NCBI GenBank assembly: GCA_015680685.1
Contig: MNCI01018013.1
Coordinates: 1,567 to 65,566 of the forward strand
Direction: 5' to 3'
Length of the DNA stretch: 64,000 nt
Source: Gnetum montanum
Lineage: Eukaryota > Streptophyta > Gnetopsida > Gnetales > Gnetaceae
Under the pieces are notes generated by a model. The model did not search any database. It was not told the origin of the DNA and worked only from the letters and a program-made list of their open reading frames with translations. The position numbers were made by a program, and so were the translations under genes. Shown here piece after piece: positions 11,608 to 22,195 of the stretch; the first letter of the stretch is position 1; each line of letters opens with the position of its first letter.

Positions 11608-14600
11608 ATGGATTCCGTATACACAACCACAACCGCCATGGTCGCCGCTAACTTGGGTGCCACATCTGTGAACCCTATCGCTGGCACCAGGCCAGCTCCT
11701 GGTGCAGCGGGACCTCAGGGACCATCGCGTCGGTCATTGAGGCTACAGGGCAAAGACCCTGTTTTCACGATCATGACCCCTAAAGAATACAACTTCATCT
11801 GCGTTAAGATCCAGGCAAAGCTTGCCCTTAGCTGAGCCGAGATTGAAGCAAAAAGAAACTTTGAGATGATCCATCGAGGGGGCCAAGATTTTACCCCAAC
11901 AGCTTATGACATCATTCCTTTGACCGAACATCAACATGAAATTATAACACAGTTGGTCATGGCTAAGGGCCAAGCTTCACGGGCTAAGCTGGGGCCCCAG
12001 AATGGGGAGGAGGAAGAGGATGAATTCACAGCCCAGTCTGAACATTCGTTCCATACTCTGAGCCCCCACATGTACATAAATCCCCTGTTTCCCTTCAACG
12101 GAGAGGCCGCTCCTCTTGACCCAGCCATGCCCACACAGACGCACTTCCCTATCATTCCACAAGCCACTGCGCAACCATCTGGGCTGCAAATGCAAATACC
12201 TCACAACAACATGGGGGCGGTTTCATCGCCACGTGTGCTCAGCATTCTGTCGGTGGTTCCAGCGACCATCGCGCCCCATTTCATCCTGCAGATCCAACCC
12301 CAAACCATGTCCACAACTTGTCCGATGCAGACCTTATCGCTGCCGCCCCCTCCAACCCAACAGATCACCGCCGCCGTGCGGCCACAGATACCTATCCAAC
12401 AGCCTGCCGCAAGTCAGTGGACCTACCCCGCGGCACAACACAACCAATATGTGGTGTACGGTGTGCAACCCTCGGTGGCACCTGCAACGCATATTCTGCA
12501 GGTGATCCCGCAATATCCCTATCCTTATCCCGCACAGCCGGCGGTGGCCAATCTCTCTTCCCAAACCGGTGGATGGTGGTCTTCACAGGCACCCCTGCCT
12601 GCAGGGATCCTCGCCCCACCATCTACTGGCCAAACCATCCCATCATTTCCACCACCTGGCCCTGCTCTCCTAGGTCAACCCCCTGCTCCTCCTACACAGA
12701 CACCTCCAGCAACAGGTCTGGACCAAGCCTTTCTACTTATTCAAACCCTCACCGAGGAGGTTAAGCGTCTTAAGGCCGCTGGCTCAGACACTATACAAAT
12801 CATGGACTTTTACCAAGATGATCCCATTAGTCCAGCGGTCCCCATGTTGACATTGCCACCTGGGATGTCCTTACCCCATTTTACCAAGTATAATGGGGAG
12901 GGGGATCCTAACGCTCACTTGGTCACCTTTAGATCTGAATCCTTGTTGTTGCAACAGTGGCCTCACACGATTATCTGTGTCTTTGCTATGTCGCTGATAG
13001 GGAAAGCTCTAGACTAGTATCGAGCCCTCCCACGCTCCTCCATTTCAACCTTGGAAGAACTTCTGACACAATTTGTGACTCACTTTAAATACAACTTAAA
13101 GTAGGAAGTCACGTTAGATCAACTTATGGGAGTGAAACAGGATCCTCTTGAACCAGTCCAGAAGTTCATACAGCGCTGGAATGCTACTTTGAATGAAATC
13201 CGTGAGCCAATCGCGGACTCACATTTGCTAGCCATCTTCAAAGGAGCAATCAATGACTTTATCAAGTCAAAGTTGTATTACCTTTTCCCCAACTCTTTAC
13301 ATCAGGCCTTCGCCCAAATTAGAAGCATCCAAGATGCTGCGGAGGCCAGTAAAGACCCGGCGTATGTCGCCTACAAAAATGCACACAACAAGGCTAAGGA
13401 TAAAGGCAAGGCAACGACAACGATAGTGGCTGCGTTGGCTGAAGGTGCAAAGAACAAGAACAAGAAGGCACCTACCGCACCTCCTGAGGTCACGGCCAGT
13501 GTAGGTAGCACCAGCCAGGACACAGCTGCCCCTGAAGGCTCCCCCCAGCCAAAATCAAACTTTGAGCGTAAAGATCGCTCAAAGTATACAGCCTTTCCTG
13601 TAAAACATTCAGAACTGTTGAAACAATTGTTAGGGGCCGGATATATGCAATCCAAAAGGGTATCTGAAGAAGCTCTGAAGCGTCACAGACGTCATTGTGA
13701 ATTGCTGAAGAACCCTTCTCTAGCCCTACCTAACGAACCACCAGTTCCGAGATCTTTCAGGCTGGACCATTTTTGTGACTACCACTAGCTATGTGGTTAC
13801 GACACAGATTACTGCTGGGCATTGAAGGACGATATTCAACACATGATCGACAATGGTCATTTAAAATTAGACGGCAGTAATCCAATGCGTCTGGAAAACC
13901 AAGCGTTACACGTGTATAAGGATCCGCTGAACTCAAACGACGCACCTTACACGATCAGCGTAGTGAGTACGGATGGTGAGAGGAAAGTACTACCCAAACA
14001 ACCATTTGTTTTGCATGTACCTACCAACTCACCAAGGGGGGCAAGCCTTTCATCGGCAACCAATGGTGTCTCGAGGTCACCTTTCATTATACGGGCACCT
14101 TCGCAGAATACCACTCAGCCACACAGTAACAGACAAGCTGCAGCTTTGTCCGTGTCCATGCCTAGGGCACCCTTCATCATTAGGGTGCTAAAACCATTGG
14201 CTGCTCCTCTCACGCAGGGGTAGACCTCTAACAAAAATCGTCAATCATCACCTGACAAGCGAAAGGGAGAGGACACATCTGTTAACGCGAAGAAAGATCA
14301 TTTTACGCTCGGTTCCCTAAGCCTAGGCCCCTGTCCTCTGTGCCTTCGCCTGTACCTTAGAAACAGAATAAAGGTGCGGAAACGCAATCACCTCCTCCCA
14401 GAAAGGGAAAGAACAACCCCCCAACTAACACCGTTCCACCTCGGGAGATTCGTCTCTTAGGCCGAATGGAAGAGGACAAGGGAGATAAACAACCCAGCCA
14501 AGAGAAGGACCTCCTCGACGCGTTTACGCAGGTCAAACAGGCTCTCAAACAAAAAAATACAACACTGAGCCTCTATGACCTGCTTATGACGTCCTGGGAA

Positions 14601-15398
14601 CACCATGAGGCTATGGTCCGCATGCTTACATCCATATCTGTGGATGAAAGCTTGCCAGCGGAGGAGGAAGCGATACACGCTGTCATGTTTCCTTCCGAAG
14701 CTGAGCAATCTAAGCTTATCTCACTGACCTTTCATGATGAGTCCATCAAAGACGATCCTGAGAAAGGTCAGGTGACAACTGAACCCATGTTTATCACTAT
14801 TTGGGTTGGTCAGTATCGAATCCGGAGAGTACATGTGGACGACGGCGTAGCTGCAAATGTCATTCCTTATCCCATCGTGGATAGGTTGGGTCTGGTCGAC
14901 TAGATCACCCCCACGACGATAGCTTGCGTAAAATCGTTGAATGGGGAAAGGGTTCAGGTCAAAGGGACGGTCCGTATCGAGTTTGTGGTAGGGAATCAAT
15001 TCCCAACGAATGCCACATTCTTAGTTGTCGAGGAGATGCCTAGCTTCAACTTGATCCTAGGGAGGTCCTAGTTAGCCCAGCTGAGGGTAGTTTCATCACC
15101 GATACACCAAGAGATACACCTACCCTACGTTGAAGGGGAGGTTGTAATACGCGGTGATGAAATCACCCCCAGGACTGTCAACAACATTGAAGAAGAACGG
15201 GGTTCGGAGATAGAAACATCGGATGATCAAACCTATCCCCAAATCCCTCAGCAAATCGACACTAATGATGACAGTCTAGCCTGGGCCAACCTGCCATTTC
15301 AGGATGGCAGCGTAGAGGAGTTAGATCGTAAATCCCCCCGCCCTTACGCAACACTCAACGTGAAGGCCATTAAGAGAAAACTGAGGATTGATGGTTGA
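11608..15398 (+). pseudogene. Element A gag-protease polyprotein, decayed
   Basis: Starts at the ATG at 11608, the first in-frame ATG after the leader. The same frame runs to about 14260 with stops at 11833, 13015, 13102, 13786 and 14221. A frameshift between about 14260 and 14390 moves it to the frame that ends at 15396-15398, with stops at 14901 and 15069. Order: an N-terminal region; a long Pro/Gln-rich stretch (about 12050-12720); the gag core (SLPHFTKYNGEGDPNAHL, near 12870, and the ALDWY-like position at the 13015 stop); a Lys-rich linker; and the CxxH...GYDTDYCWALK pattern near 13775-13830 that resembles the gag zinc-binding segment of this group. The retropepsin domain near 14830-15100 has VDDGVAANV at the active site (canonical D-S/T-G) and FNLILGRS in the C-terminal flap region. 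Element B ends its frame at the aligned position, so 15398 is likely the natural stop. Confidence 0.85.
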
Positions 15399-15963
15399 AG
15401 AATGGCATTTACGCACATTATCATGTTTTTATCAGCTATCGTCGTTTGCATTCAGCAGTCTGTTTTTCATTCAATATATATTTACGCTATAAAAGTTTTC
15501 AATTTTTACGCTTGCCATCTCTTTACGCTATTACATTTCTTTTACGAACGCTATTCATGTTGCTTAATCAGTTTAGCCTAATTACGCAGAATTGTATACT
15601 GTCATCATTTACGCTTCCTATATTATGCAAATGGCCCGCAACGGCCTTAAACTAGCCAGGGTCCGCAACGGCCTTAAACTAATTTCCAGTTTACGTAGAC
15701 TCCTCTGACGGCCCGCAATGGCCTAAAACTAGTCCCCAGTTTACGCATATGGCCCGCAATGGCCTTAAACTAGCTCTTCCATTCCATCAACATAACTTAG
15801 GCAAAATCCTTAATAATTACGCTTACGCCTTGCAGATAAAAATGCAAAAGACAAAACAAAAACGAATAGCATTTAAAATTGCCACAAAAATCTCGTAGCT
15901 AGTCTTCCAGTCATTAACATAACCATTGTTGATTCCAATCATAAAACCATGCGTAAACCACAA
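15399..15963 (+). other. Spacer after protease with AAACTAGC-type repeats
   Basis: No gene on the + strand. Four imperfect copies of a unit with core ggccttaaactagc lie at about 15625-15772 (ggcccgcaa(c/t)ggcctTAAACTAG). The word tttacgc is repeated many times between 15409 and 15970. The same repeat type, with core aaactggc, forms a large array after the integrase (23958-24566) and occurs in element B at 40440-40560 and 44250-44440. Confidence 0.7.
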
Positions 15964-16197
15964 TTACGCATCTCCCCTAATGCCACTATCACCAGTATCT
16001 TTTAAGTCTGGCTCTAGCCCTAATGGATCGTCCTCTAGTGGACCTTCTCTTCTGGGAAGTATTCCTTCATGAGGAATTTCCTCTTCATGAGGTCCTTGCT
16101 CTAGCACCGGCTCCACAGGGGGACGCTCTTCATCACTATGCTCCTCTTCCTGTGCTTGCTCCTCAGCTTGCTCGTCTTCTCTATCCCCTTCGGGCAC
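15964..16197 (-). CDS. Antisense gene exon 8 (acidic tail, stop)
   Basis: Residues 1021-1097 and TAA at 15966-15964. 28 of 77 residues are Asp or Glu, with several Pro and His. Acidic tails of this kind are common in transcription-associated and histone-binding proteins (inference only). Acceptor CTATATCTAG. Confidence 0.7.
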   Translation of the reverse strand: MPEGDREDEQAEEQAQEEEHSDEERPPVEPVLEQGPHEEEIPHEGILPRREGPLEDDPLGLEPDLKDTGDSGIRGDA

Positions 16198-16278
16198 CTA
16201 GATATAGAAAAACATATTAGCAAGACAAAACTTGACAACACAATAGGATAATTTAGGCTTAGCCATGATTAAACTTAC

Positions 16279-17096
16279 TCGCGATGGCCCTGCTTCCGCA
16301 GCAAAAGGAAGCTTTTCTAGGCCGGCCCACAGGTGCTTCATAATTTCCTCCTCAGTTAGGTTTGACCACACATCATCTCCTAAGGCAGCTCCAACCTTCA
16401 CCTTCCCTTTCTCCACGCTAGTCCAGCGAGGCGGGTCAGGGAAGAATGTAGGGATTGTAGTCTGGCCCCCAGGGAGAGTCATCTCCCTTTCCGGGGATGC
16501 ACTTATAGTCACCTGCTCTTCAAACTTATTGAAGGCTTCGGATGCTCTAATGGCGTCAAGGAAGACTTGCAAGGATTGAGCTTTGATGGTAGAATCCTGG
16601 TAAAGTTTACGATAAGCGATGCTTTCTCGCTTATACAAATGTTTGTGGTCCTTTTCCTTCTGCCCCCACTCTTGCACACTTGCATAGTAATCCCTCCAAT
16701 CCTGGATTTTCTGAGCTAGGAGCTCTATTTGCATCTGCTGCTCTACCAACGCTCGACTAGTTTGCACGCTTTTTTTGATGGCGGTCCAATAACGGGAGTA
16801 GTCAATAACAACAGTGCGCCAGTCCTCATTGCTCGTCTCCCACGCCTGTAGGAACTCGCATCACGACTTCAGGTCTCCGACCTCTTTGGTCAGAGACTCA
16901 ATCTTTTGATCTGAGCTCTGTAGCCTTTTCCAGAGGTTTTTATTCACGCTTTTACTCTCCCATAAGGAGTGAGTCAAGCGTAATGCACATTTACGCATTT
17001 CCTCATAAATGTGGCGTGGCATGATCGCCCCATCCGATGGAGGCTCCACTGTGTCCAAATCAATGGGCTCCATTGGGTCCCATCGAAGGCGAGCTC
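16279..17096 (-). CDS. Antisense gene exon 7 (coiled coil)
   Basis: Residues 748-1020. Long charged helices with heptad-like spacing (KSVNKNLWKRLQSSDQKIES and the region to about 930) suggest a coiled coil, hence dimerisation. One TGA at codon 826 (16863-16861) in TCG-TGA-TGC context, compatible with CGA to TGA deamination. Ends at a GTAAGT donor. Confidence 0.7.
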
Positions 17097-17172
17097 CTAA
17101 TAGCAAACATTATCATTGTATATGACACATTACTACTGCATAACAAAATAAACCTTTATAGCTACAACGTAC

Positions 17173-17292
17173 CAGCTTCAGGATCGATGCGCTCGATCAT
17201 ATCACTGACAACGCCTTCCATGAAGGTGAACTTGTCAGGAAAGTCTCTCCATGCTCTGCTCACAGTGACGGACGTGGACACATCCCCTTCTC
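17173..17292 (-). CDS. Antisense gene exon 6
   Basis: Residues 708-748, 120 bp, open. It encodes an alternating acidic and hydrophobic stretch (VVSDMIERIDPEAG at its end). Acceptor CGCTATAG, donor GTACGT. Confidence 0.65.
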
Positions 17293-17362
17293 CTATAGCG
17301 TAGTTAAGTTAGAAACTCTAAGTATTAACAGAATTCTGCAAAATTTTCAATACGCTCATTAC

Positions 17363-17590
17363 CTCTACCAGTAACAGTGGCGACCTCGCCAACATCTTCT
17401 GCCTCCTTCTCCTCTTCACGCACATGAGTCTGTGCGTCGCTGGTTCCAACAGCTGGGGCCTCCTCACACACAAGGGTTTGTGCGCGGCTCCCTCTAACAG
17501 CTGGGGCCTCTTTTTCTAAAACTAGGGCCCCTTCCCCACGACTCAGTATCACTGTCCCTATTTCAGGGGTCAGCTGCTCCGTAATTTTCA
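17363..17590 (-). CDS. Antisense gene exon 5 (Glu/Ala-rich, internal duplication)
   Basis: Residues 632-708, Glu- and Ala-rich. It contains two copies of a segment of about 17 residues with the pattern E-A-P-A-V-x-G-x(3-4)-A-Q-T-x-V-x-E-E. Likely a disordered linker. Acceptor ATGACCAG, donor GTAATG. Confidence 0.65.
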
Positions 17591-17682
17591 CTGGTCATAT
17601 CAAAATACTCTTAATATATCATTCCAAATATTCTAAGTAAACATTGCGTAATACAACTTTCAATACATTTCTTCACACTTAC

Positions 17683-18732
17683 TAGGCGGAGGTTTACTCT
17701 GCTGAACTCTGACCTCCACAGCTCGGCCTGCGCCACTCCCAGGCTCCGTAGAGGCCTCGCTTATACGAAGCCTTTTACGTCGAGCTGCAGGTTCTACAAT
17801 TTCTGCTGCCAGGCGTTTCCCTTGTGAGGCATCGCCAGTGTAAGTAGGCATTATCCCACCTACACTGTCGAGGCCTCGCACTTGAGGCACCGCCAAACCC
17901 TTGGTCGTTATTGACAGAGACTCCCCAATCCCTTCCGGAGGATCCTACCCATGGGTAGTGCTGAGGATATGTGTAATCCAAGGTTTGGATAGCTGGTCTC
18001 GGTCTTGTTGCACCCAGACCCCATTCCTTTGGATGACCAAAAACTCAGCAAAACACCAAAGGAAAGCTATGAAGAAGACATAATGCACATTGAAACGAGA
18101 CTCGAGCTTCTTGCGAAGCCTGATCATCTCAGTGCGTAGTCCCGCAACAAAATAGCTTGCCCAATTGAACTGGGTCCCTTCTTCCAGAACCTCCCGCATA
18201 ATACGGGTCTGCTCTATGGAAAAGAACTTCCCTTGCGAGAGAATTTTTGTTAAAGTCTGGGCCCGGAAAAGGGGATAAACTATCTTGGCGATTCCTAGTT
18301 TGATTCTTTCACAAGGAATCCCTTTAGGCTCCTTCTTGACCCCTACCCACTCCTCTAGCCACTTCTGGTAATCGAGACTCCTCTTCGCCTTCTCGTCTAT
18401 TGGAATGCCGTCAGAGGGGATGCCGAAGAGGTCTGCAAAGAGCTGAGCGTCAATGTCAAAACTTACACGTACGTTATGCACGCATGTGCAAAAGCGCTCA
18501 GCCTTTTCGCTGAAGGAGTTGACAAGGGTTAGCATTTCGCTGACAGGGACATCAGGGGTCACGGCTAAAAATAAATGCATTAGCCTCGCTTCCTGTATCT
18601 TGGAGACTACCGCAACTGGGGCCGCCGCGTGGCCGAGCCAGCGTTGTGCCTCCTTGATGTCACCGTAGCGGAAGAGAACGGTATTCGCCTCGCAGCTGGA
18701 AATTGTAAGGGTAATCTCCCGGGATTCCCTAA
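17683..18732 (-). CDS. Antisense gene exon 4 (middle domain and nuclear localisation signal)
   Basis: Residues 282-632 in one 1050-bp exon. The first two thirds have no confident family. The pattern FDIDAQLFADLFGIPSDG followed by a Tyr/Trp-rich helical stretch is loosely like plant retrotransposon-associated (PMD or Transposase_32-like) proteins, but this is only a resemblance. One TAG stop at codon 544. After it comes KRLAAEIVEPAARRKRL (587-603), a textbook bipartite nuclear localisation signal (KR, 10-residue spacer, RRKR). Donor GTAAGT at 17682. Confidence 0.7.
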
Positions 18733-18830
18733 CTGAATAACGTAAGACATAGGTCAAACGAAAACATTATTACGCAATGTTCACAATTTACAACTACACC
18801 ACCCAACAATAAAATACACAGCAGTTTTAC

Positions 18831-19105
18831 CAGGTCCAAATGGCAAAGGAAATGGAGGAAGGTTCCTCTGCACGTCCTCAACGGTAAGGGGCGGATCCAA
18901 GGTCCAGTCATCATGTAGCCACTCGAGATTCTGGCAATTCTTGAAAGCGTTAGCATAGTGGGTGGGGTACTCATGAATGTCGAAGCCGATCTGCCCCATC
19001 ACATCGACGCGTACGTTGCTCGTTGAGGTAAACGCCTTTATGGCCGTTTCGGTCCATGACAACGTATCACCATCTCCTACTAACCTGTTCTCATGAATAA
19101 AAAAC
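18831..19105 (-). CDS. Antisense gene exon 3
   Basis: Residues 190-282, open throughout, acceptor TGGTACAG, donor GTAAAA. It continues the exon 2 domain. Element B has an alignable exon at about 34640-34358 with similar spacing of aromatic and acidic residues. No further motif recognised. Confidence 0.7.
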
Positions 19106-19193
19106 CTGTACCATACCACATAGATTTATCTTGCGCTTTACAAAACTTAGACAACAGACATATAACAAAAATGCAGTCAACAAAACTACTTAC

Positions 19194-19643
19194 CCACCTG
19201 AATAATACATAGTGCCTACTGGGTTCTGGAAGTAGGTCGAGACGTGGCGAGACACGAACAGAGTGTTATAGGCATGGTAACAACTAAACTGGGCCATCTC
19301 CCAGATCCAGCCTAAACACCTCAAACGTTGGGCGCTAAGTTCTCGGTCCTCGGGACGACCAGTATCAATGGCTCTGTCTGTCAAGAAAGCCAGGATCCCC
19401 TGTGCAAAACCCACTAACAGGTGCTCCAAAATGGCACCAGCAATATCGCCCAACAAATTAGACCATATAATAATGCTGTAGTTGCGCAGTAAGAACTGCA
19501 GAAACTCCAGCGCACCCTTTCGAAACCATATGGCTTTCCCATGCAATCGAGTTTGCGGAGGAGGGACATTAGGCACGATCGGGTTTATACAGCACAGAAC
19601 CCCAACAATATCCAAGACGATCAAAACAGGCTTTAGCATCATA
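19194..19643 (-). CDS. Antisense gene exon 2 (FCP1/NIF-like HAD segment)
   Basis: Residues 40-190. KPVLIVLDIVGVLC (44-57) occupies the place of the DxDx(T/V) nucleophile loop of FCP1/SCP-like phosphatases. The first Asp (51) is present but the second is Val. WFRKGALEFLQFLLRNYSII (79-98) followed by IWSN (99-102) matches the R-P-G-x-x-E-F-L...hydrophobic-W-(S/T) block of that family. Probably a pseudo-phosphatase or binding fold (inference). The acceptor is TTTTCTGTACAG and the donor GTAAGT. The exon is open throughout. Confidence 0.65.
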
Positions 19644-19916
19644 CTGTACAGAAAACGCAATACATAGATCAACATCTAGATTCACATTTGCATGATTAAA
19701 TACAGAAAACCTACAAATTACGCGTAGTTATCCATGCCGAGATCGCCAAAACCCTTGCAACAGTGCAAGGTTTGCCCCTAACAATGGCGATAGAAGCAAT
19801 TTCCTTTAAACCCTCATCTTAACGCGAGGTCCCTAGTCTAAAACCCTCATTTACGCGAGTAACGCTACAACAATAAACACTGCTAGAATAACACAAATAC
19901 GCAAGAGATGGCCTAC

Positions 19917-20035
19917 CGGTTCAAGGGCGTAGGGTCCCTTACTTCGACCACTGCCTACGAAGCGCGCTCCAAATTCTCTTGCACCTCGTCGATCTTAGCC
20001 AATTTCGTGTTCTTCCTCTTCGCTTTAGGCGCCAT
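19917..20035 (-). CDS. Antisense gene exon 1 (start and basic N-terminus)
   Basis: ATG at 20035-20033 in the context gacaATGGCG, a good plant start. It encodes a Lys-rich N-terminus (KAKRKNTK, residues 4-11), possibly nuclear or nucleic-acid binding. A TAG stop at codon 27 breaks this copy. The exon ends at a GTAGGCCAT donor with phase 2. Element B exon 1 is 122 bp against 119 here, with the same phase and the same GTAGGCCAT donor. Confidence 0.7.
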
Positions 20036-20185
20036 TGTCACAATTTCAAAACCTTCATAGCTTCACACGTTCACACCTTTGCAAATTACACGTTCCAACC
20101 TTCTGCTCCTCTCTCTCTCTTGCTTCGTAACAGTTAGGAATTTGAATTCGCGATAGCTAGCAGCCCGTTCTCACCGAAAACTACC

Positions 20186-20193
20186 TACTTATA
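20186..20193 (-). promoter_or_regulatory. Possible TATA box of the antisense gene
   Basis: TATAAGTA on the minus strand, about 158 bp upstream of the antisense ATG. It is followed by a GA-repeat leader (gagagagagag, about 20110-20130 on the minus strand), a frequent plant core-promoter/5' UTR feature. Two ACGTGT words lie between it and the ATG. Element B has TATAAGAA at 36877-36870, about 109 bp before its antisense ATG. Confidence 0.5.
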
Positions 20194-20435
20194 TGCGAGG
20201 ATCACCGACTTGATATCCGATTTCAGTGGGACTTTCCTAAAATGGAAACCGAAAATCAAGGTATTAATGTGGCAGATATCGCATGCGCCATTGTCCGAAA
20301 TGACGTTAAACTACCACATCTTATCGCCTCGTAATCGGGTAGCATTAATTATAGCCTATTTACAATATTCAAAATTCAGTTAGCTTTCCACGTTCGACAA
20401 CACCACGCCATGCTTTCTCCTAATCATTTACGCAT

Positions 20436-22126
20436 TTGGAAATTTTGCAGGATGGTCGGCAAATGGACACAACATTTTCAGCACCTCTAGCTTTGACAGG
20501 CCCATACGGGAGGGTAGTTAGGCAATTTGACCCTACGCTAGTAGAAATTAACCCTCCTTTTGATGACGTAACCATAGCCATGTCAGAAACATCCCCAGAA
20601 TGGCCAGAACAGTCGACGCACACACTAGACCTGGAAGCTGGGGACATAACCGAAGACCCCCTCAATGAGGTTTCTATCGTTACGCATAAAGGTGAGGTCA
20701 AAACGCTTAAGGTTAGTTCTTTACTAGACCAGAAAACGCACGATTCTATAAAACAGGTCCTGCAAGACAACATTACGGTATTTGCGTGGTCATACGAGGA
20801 TATGCCAGGGCTAGATCCCAGGTTAATTCAACATAACATAATCTTAGACTTGCAGATCAAAGCAATTAGGCAAAAGGTACGAAAAATCAAGCCAGAGATC
20901 ATGCTAGCCGTGCGTGATGAGATCACCAAACTGTATCAGGCTGGTTTCATCCGCGCGGTCGATTACTCGGATTGGGTATCTAACATTGTAGTCGTCCCAA
21001 AGAAGACCGGAAGCATACACATCTGCATAGACTTCCGAGACTTAAACAAGGCCACAATCAAGGATAACTTCCCATTACCGAGTATCGACCAACTAGTCGA
21101 TACGACAGCTGGGCATGCGCTTCTGTCCTTCATGGATGGCTTTTCGGGCTATAACCAAATTCGCATCAACCCAGAACATTAATTAACCACAACGTTCATG
21201 ATGCCCTGGGGCATCTTTTGCTACACTATGATGCCTTTTGGCCTGAAAAACGCTGGAGCAACGTATCAACGAGCCATGACATACATCTTTAGCGATTACC
21301 TCTTAGGGAGACTGAATGATTATGTTGACGATATAGCGGTTAAGTCTTTAAAGTCAGAAGATCATTCGGAAGACCTGGAGTTAGTCCTCAAAAGATGCTC
21401 CAAATACGAGCTCCGGCTTAACCCAAAGAAGTGCGTATTCAGAGTCAAAACCAGATGCATGCTGGGGTTTGTGGTGTCCGAAGCCGGCATACGAGTTGAC
21501 CCTGATAATGTCAAAGCCATTGTTGAGTTAACGCCTCCTACAGACCTCAAACAATTACGCGGGTTACAAGGACGATTACAGTTTATCCGCCGGTTCATCT
21601 CGAGATTAACCGACAAGCTACACCCTATGCAACATTTGATTAAAAAGGGGGTTAATTTCGAATGGACGGACGATTGCCAGCGTGCATTTGACAGCCTAAA
21701 ACAGGAACTCCAACGCTTACCAACGGTTTTCCCGCCACAAAGGAACCTACCATTTTACGTTCAACTTCGGACGTAGCGTTAGCAGCATTACTCTGTCAAA
21801 GGAGGGATGATGGGTCGGAAGTGCCCATCTACTACTTGAGTCATGCTCTATGTGCGTACGAAACGAGGTACAACGAAGTAGAGCGTAATTGCCTAACATT
21901 AGTATTTACACTAAAAAAGTGTACACATTATCTTTTCTGTAGCCAAGTTAACATCATCTGTAAAAATAACATCCTTAGGGCCATTATGCACAACCTATAC
22001 GAAAGTAGCAAAATAACTCGCTGGAAGGCTATCACGGTAGAATTCGATCTGCATTATATTGGCCAATCTTCTACGAAAGGCCAAGCAATAGCTAACCAGT
22101 TAGTAACGTCACCCATTAACAATTAG
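20436..22126 (+). pseudogene. Element A reverse transcriptase and first RNase H
   Basis: RT begins upstream of the conserved block FIRAVDYSDWVSNIVVVPKK. The remaining motifs are CIDFRDLNKATIKDNFPLPS, the fingers-palm segment FMDGFSGYNQI, MPFGLKNAGATYQ and the catalytic YVDD in DYVDDIAV (about 21320). The connection and the gypsy RNase H (IYYLSHALCAYETRYNEVER, near 21826) follow. Defects: TAA at 21180-21182, one-base loss near 21770, TAG at 22124-22126. All key RT residues are otherwise in place. A natural start is not visible, since the frame could be entered by splicing or readthrough. Confidence 0.88.
20441..20450 (+). promoter_or_regulatory. Candidate sense splice acceptor before RT
   Basis: aattttgcag followed by ga at 20451. 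The RT frame continues from here in phase 0. In element B the aligned position reads gacatgtag/ga (AG at 40807-40808), also phase 0. Ogre-type Tat elements are known to splice between protease and RT. I could not identify a conserved donor, so this remains a candidate. Confidence 0.45.
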
Positions 22127-22195
22127 GCAACTATAGAGCCTGAGTTTCCAGATGAACATGTACATAGTTTAAGCCCTATCTCGACAGGCCCGGAG

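Larger units (their letters stand above)
15964..20035 (-). pseudogene. Antisense eight-exon gene: FCP1-like / coiled-coil / acidic-tail nuclear protein
   Basis: Exons on the minus strand: 20035-19917, 19643-19194, 19105-18831, 18732-17683, 17590-17363, 17292-17173, 17096-16279, 16197-15964. The seven introns are 273, 88, 98, 92, 70, 76 and 81 bp. All are GT-AG (donors GTAGGC, GTAAGT, GTAAAA, GTAAGT, GTAATG, GTACGT, GTAAGT) and every junction closes in frame, giving 1098 codons including the terminal TAA. Three in-frame stops break it: codon 27 (19957-19955), codon 544 (17947-17945) and codon 826 (16863-16861). Predicted regions: basic N-terminus; FCP1/NIF-type HAD-like segment (about 41-190); unassigned middle domain (283-545); bipartite nuclear signal (587-602); coiled coil (about 770-930); acidic tail (1021-1097). 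It lies wholly between protease and RT of the retrotransposon, opposite to it. Element B has the same gene. Function unknown. It could be a captured host gene kept for regulation or chromatin targeting; some Tat elements are known to carry extra antisense frames, but usually near the 3' end. Confidence 0.85.

Noticed and set aside
16265-16579. Sense-strand open frame of 104 codons
   Set aside because: It is the shadow of antisense exon 7, which has homologous structure in element B and spliced continuity.
17775-17981. Alternative frame across the end of antisense exon 4
   Set aside because: The exon 4 frame continues through a single TAG into the nuclear localisation segment and the spliced exon 5, so the alternative frame is a shadow.
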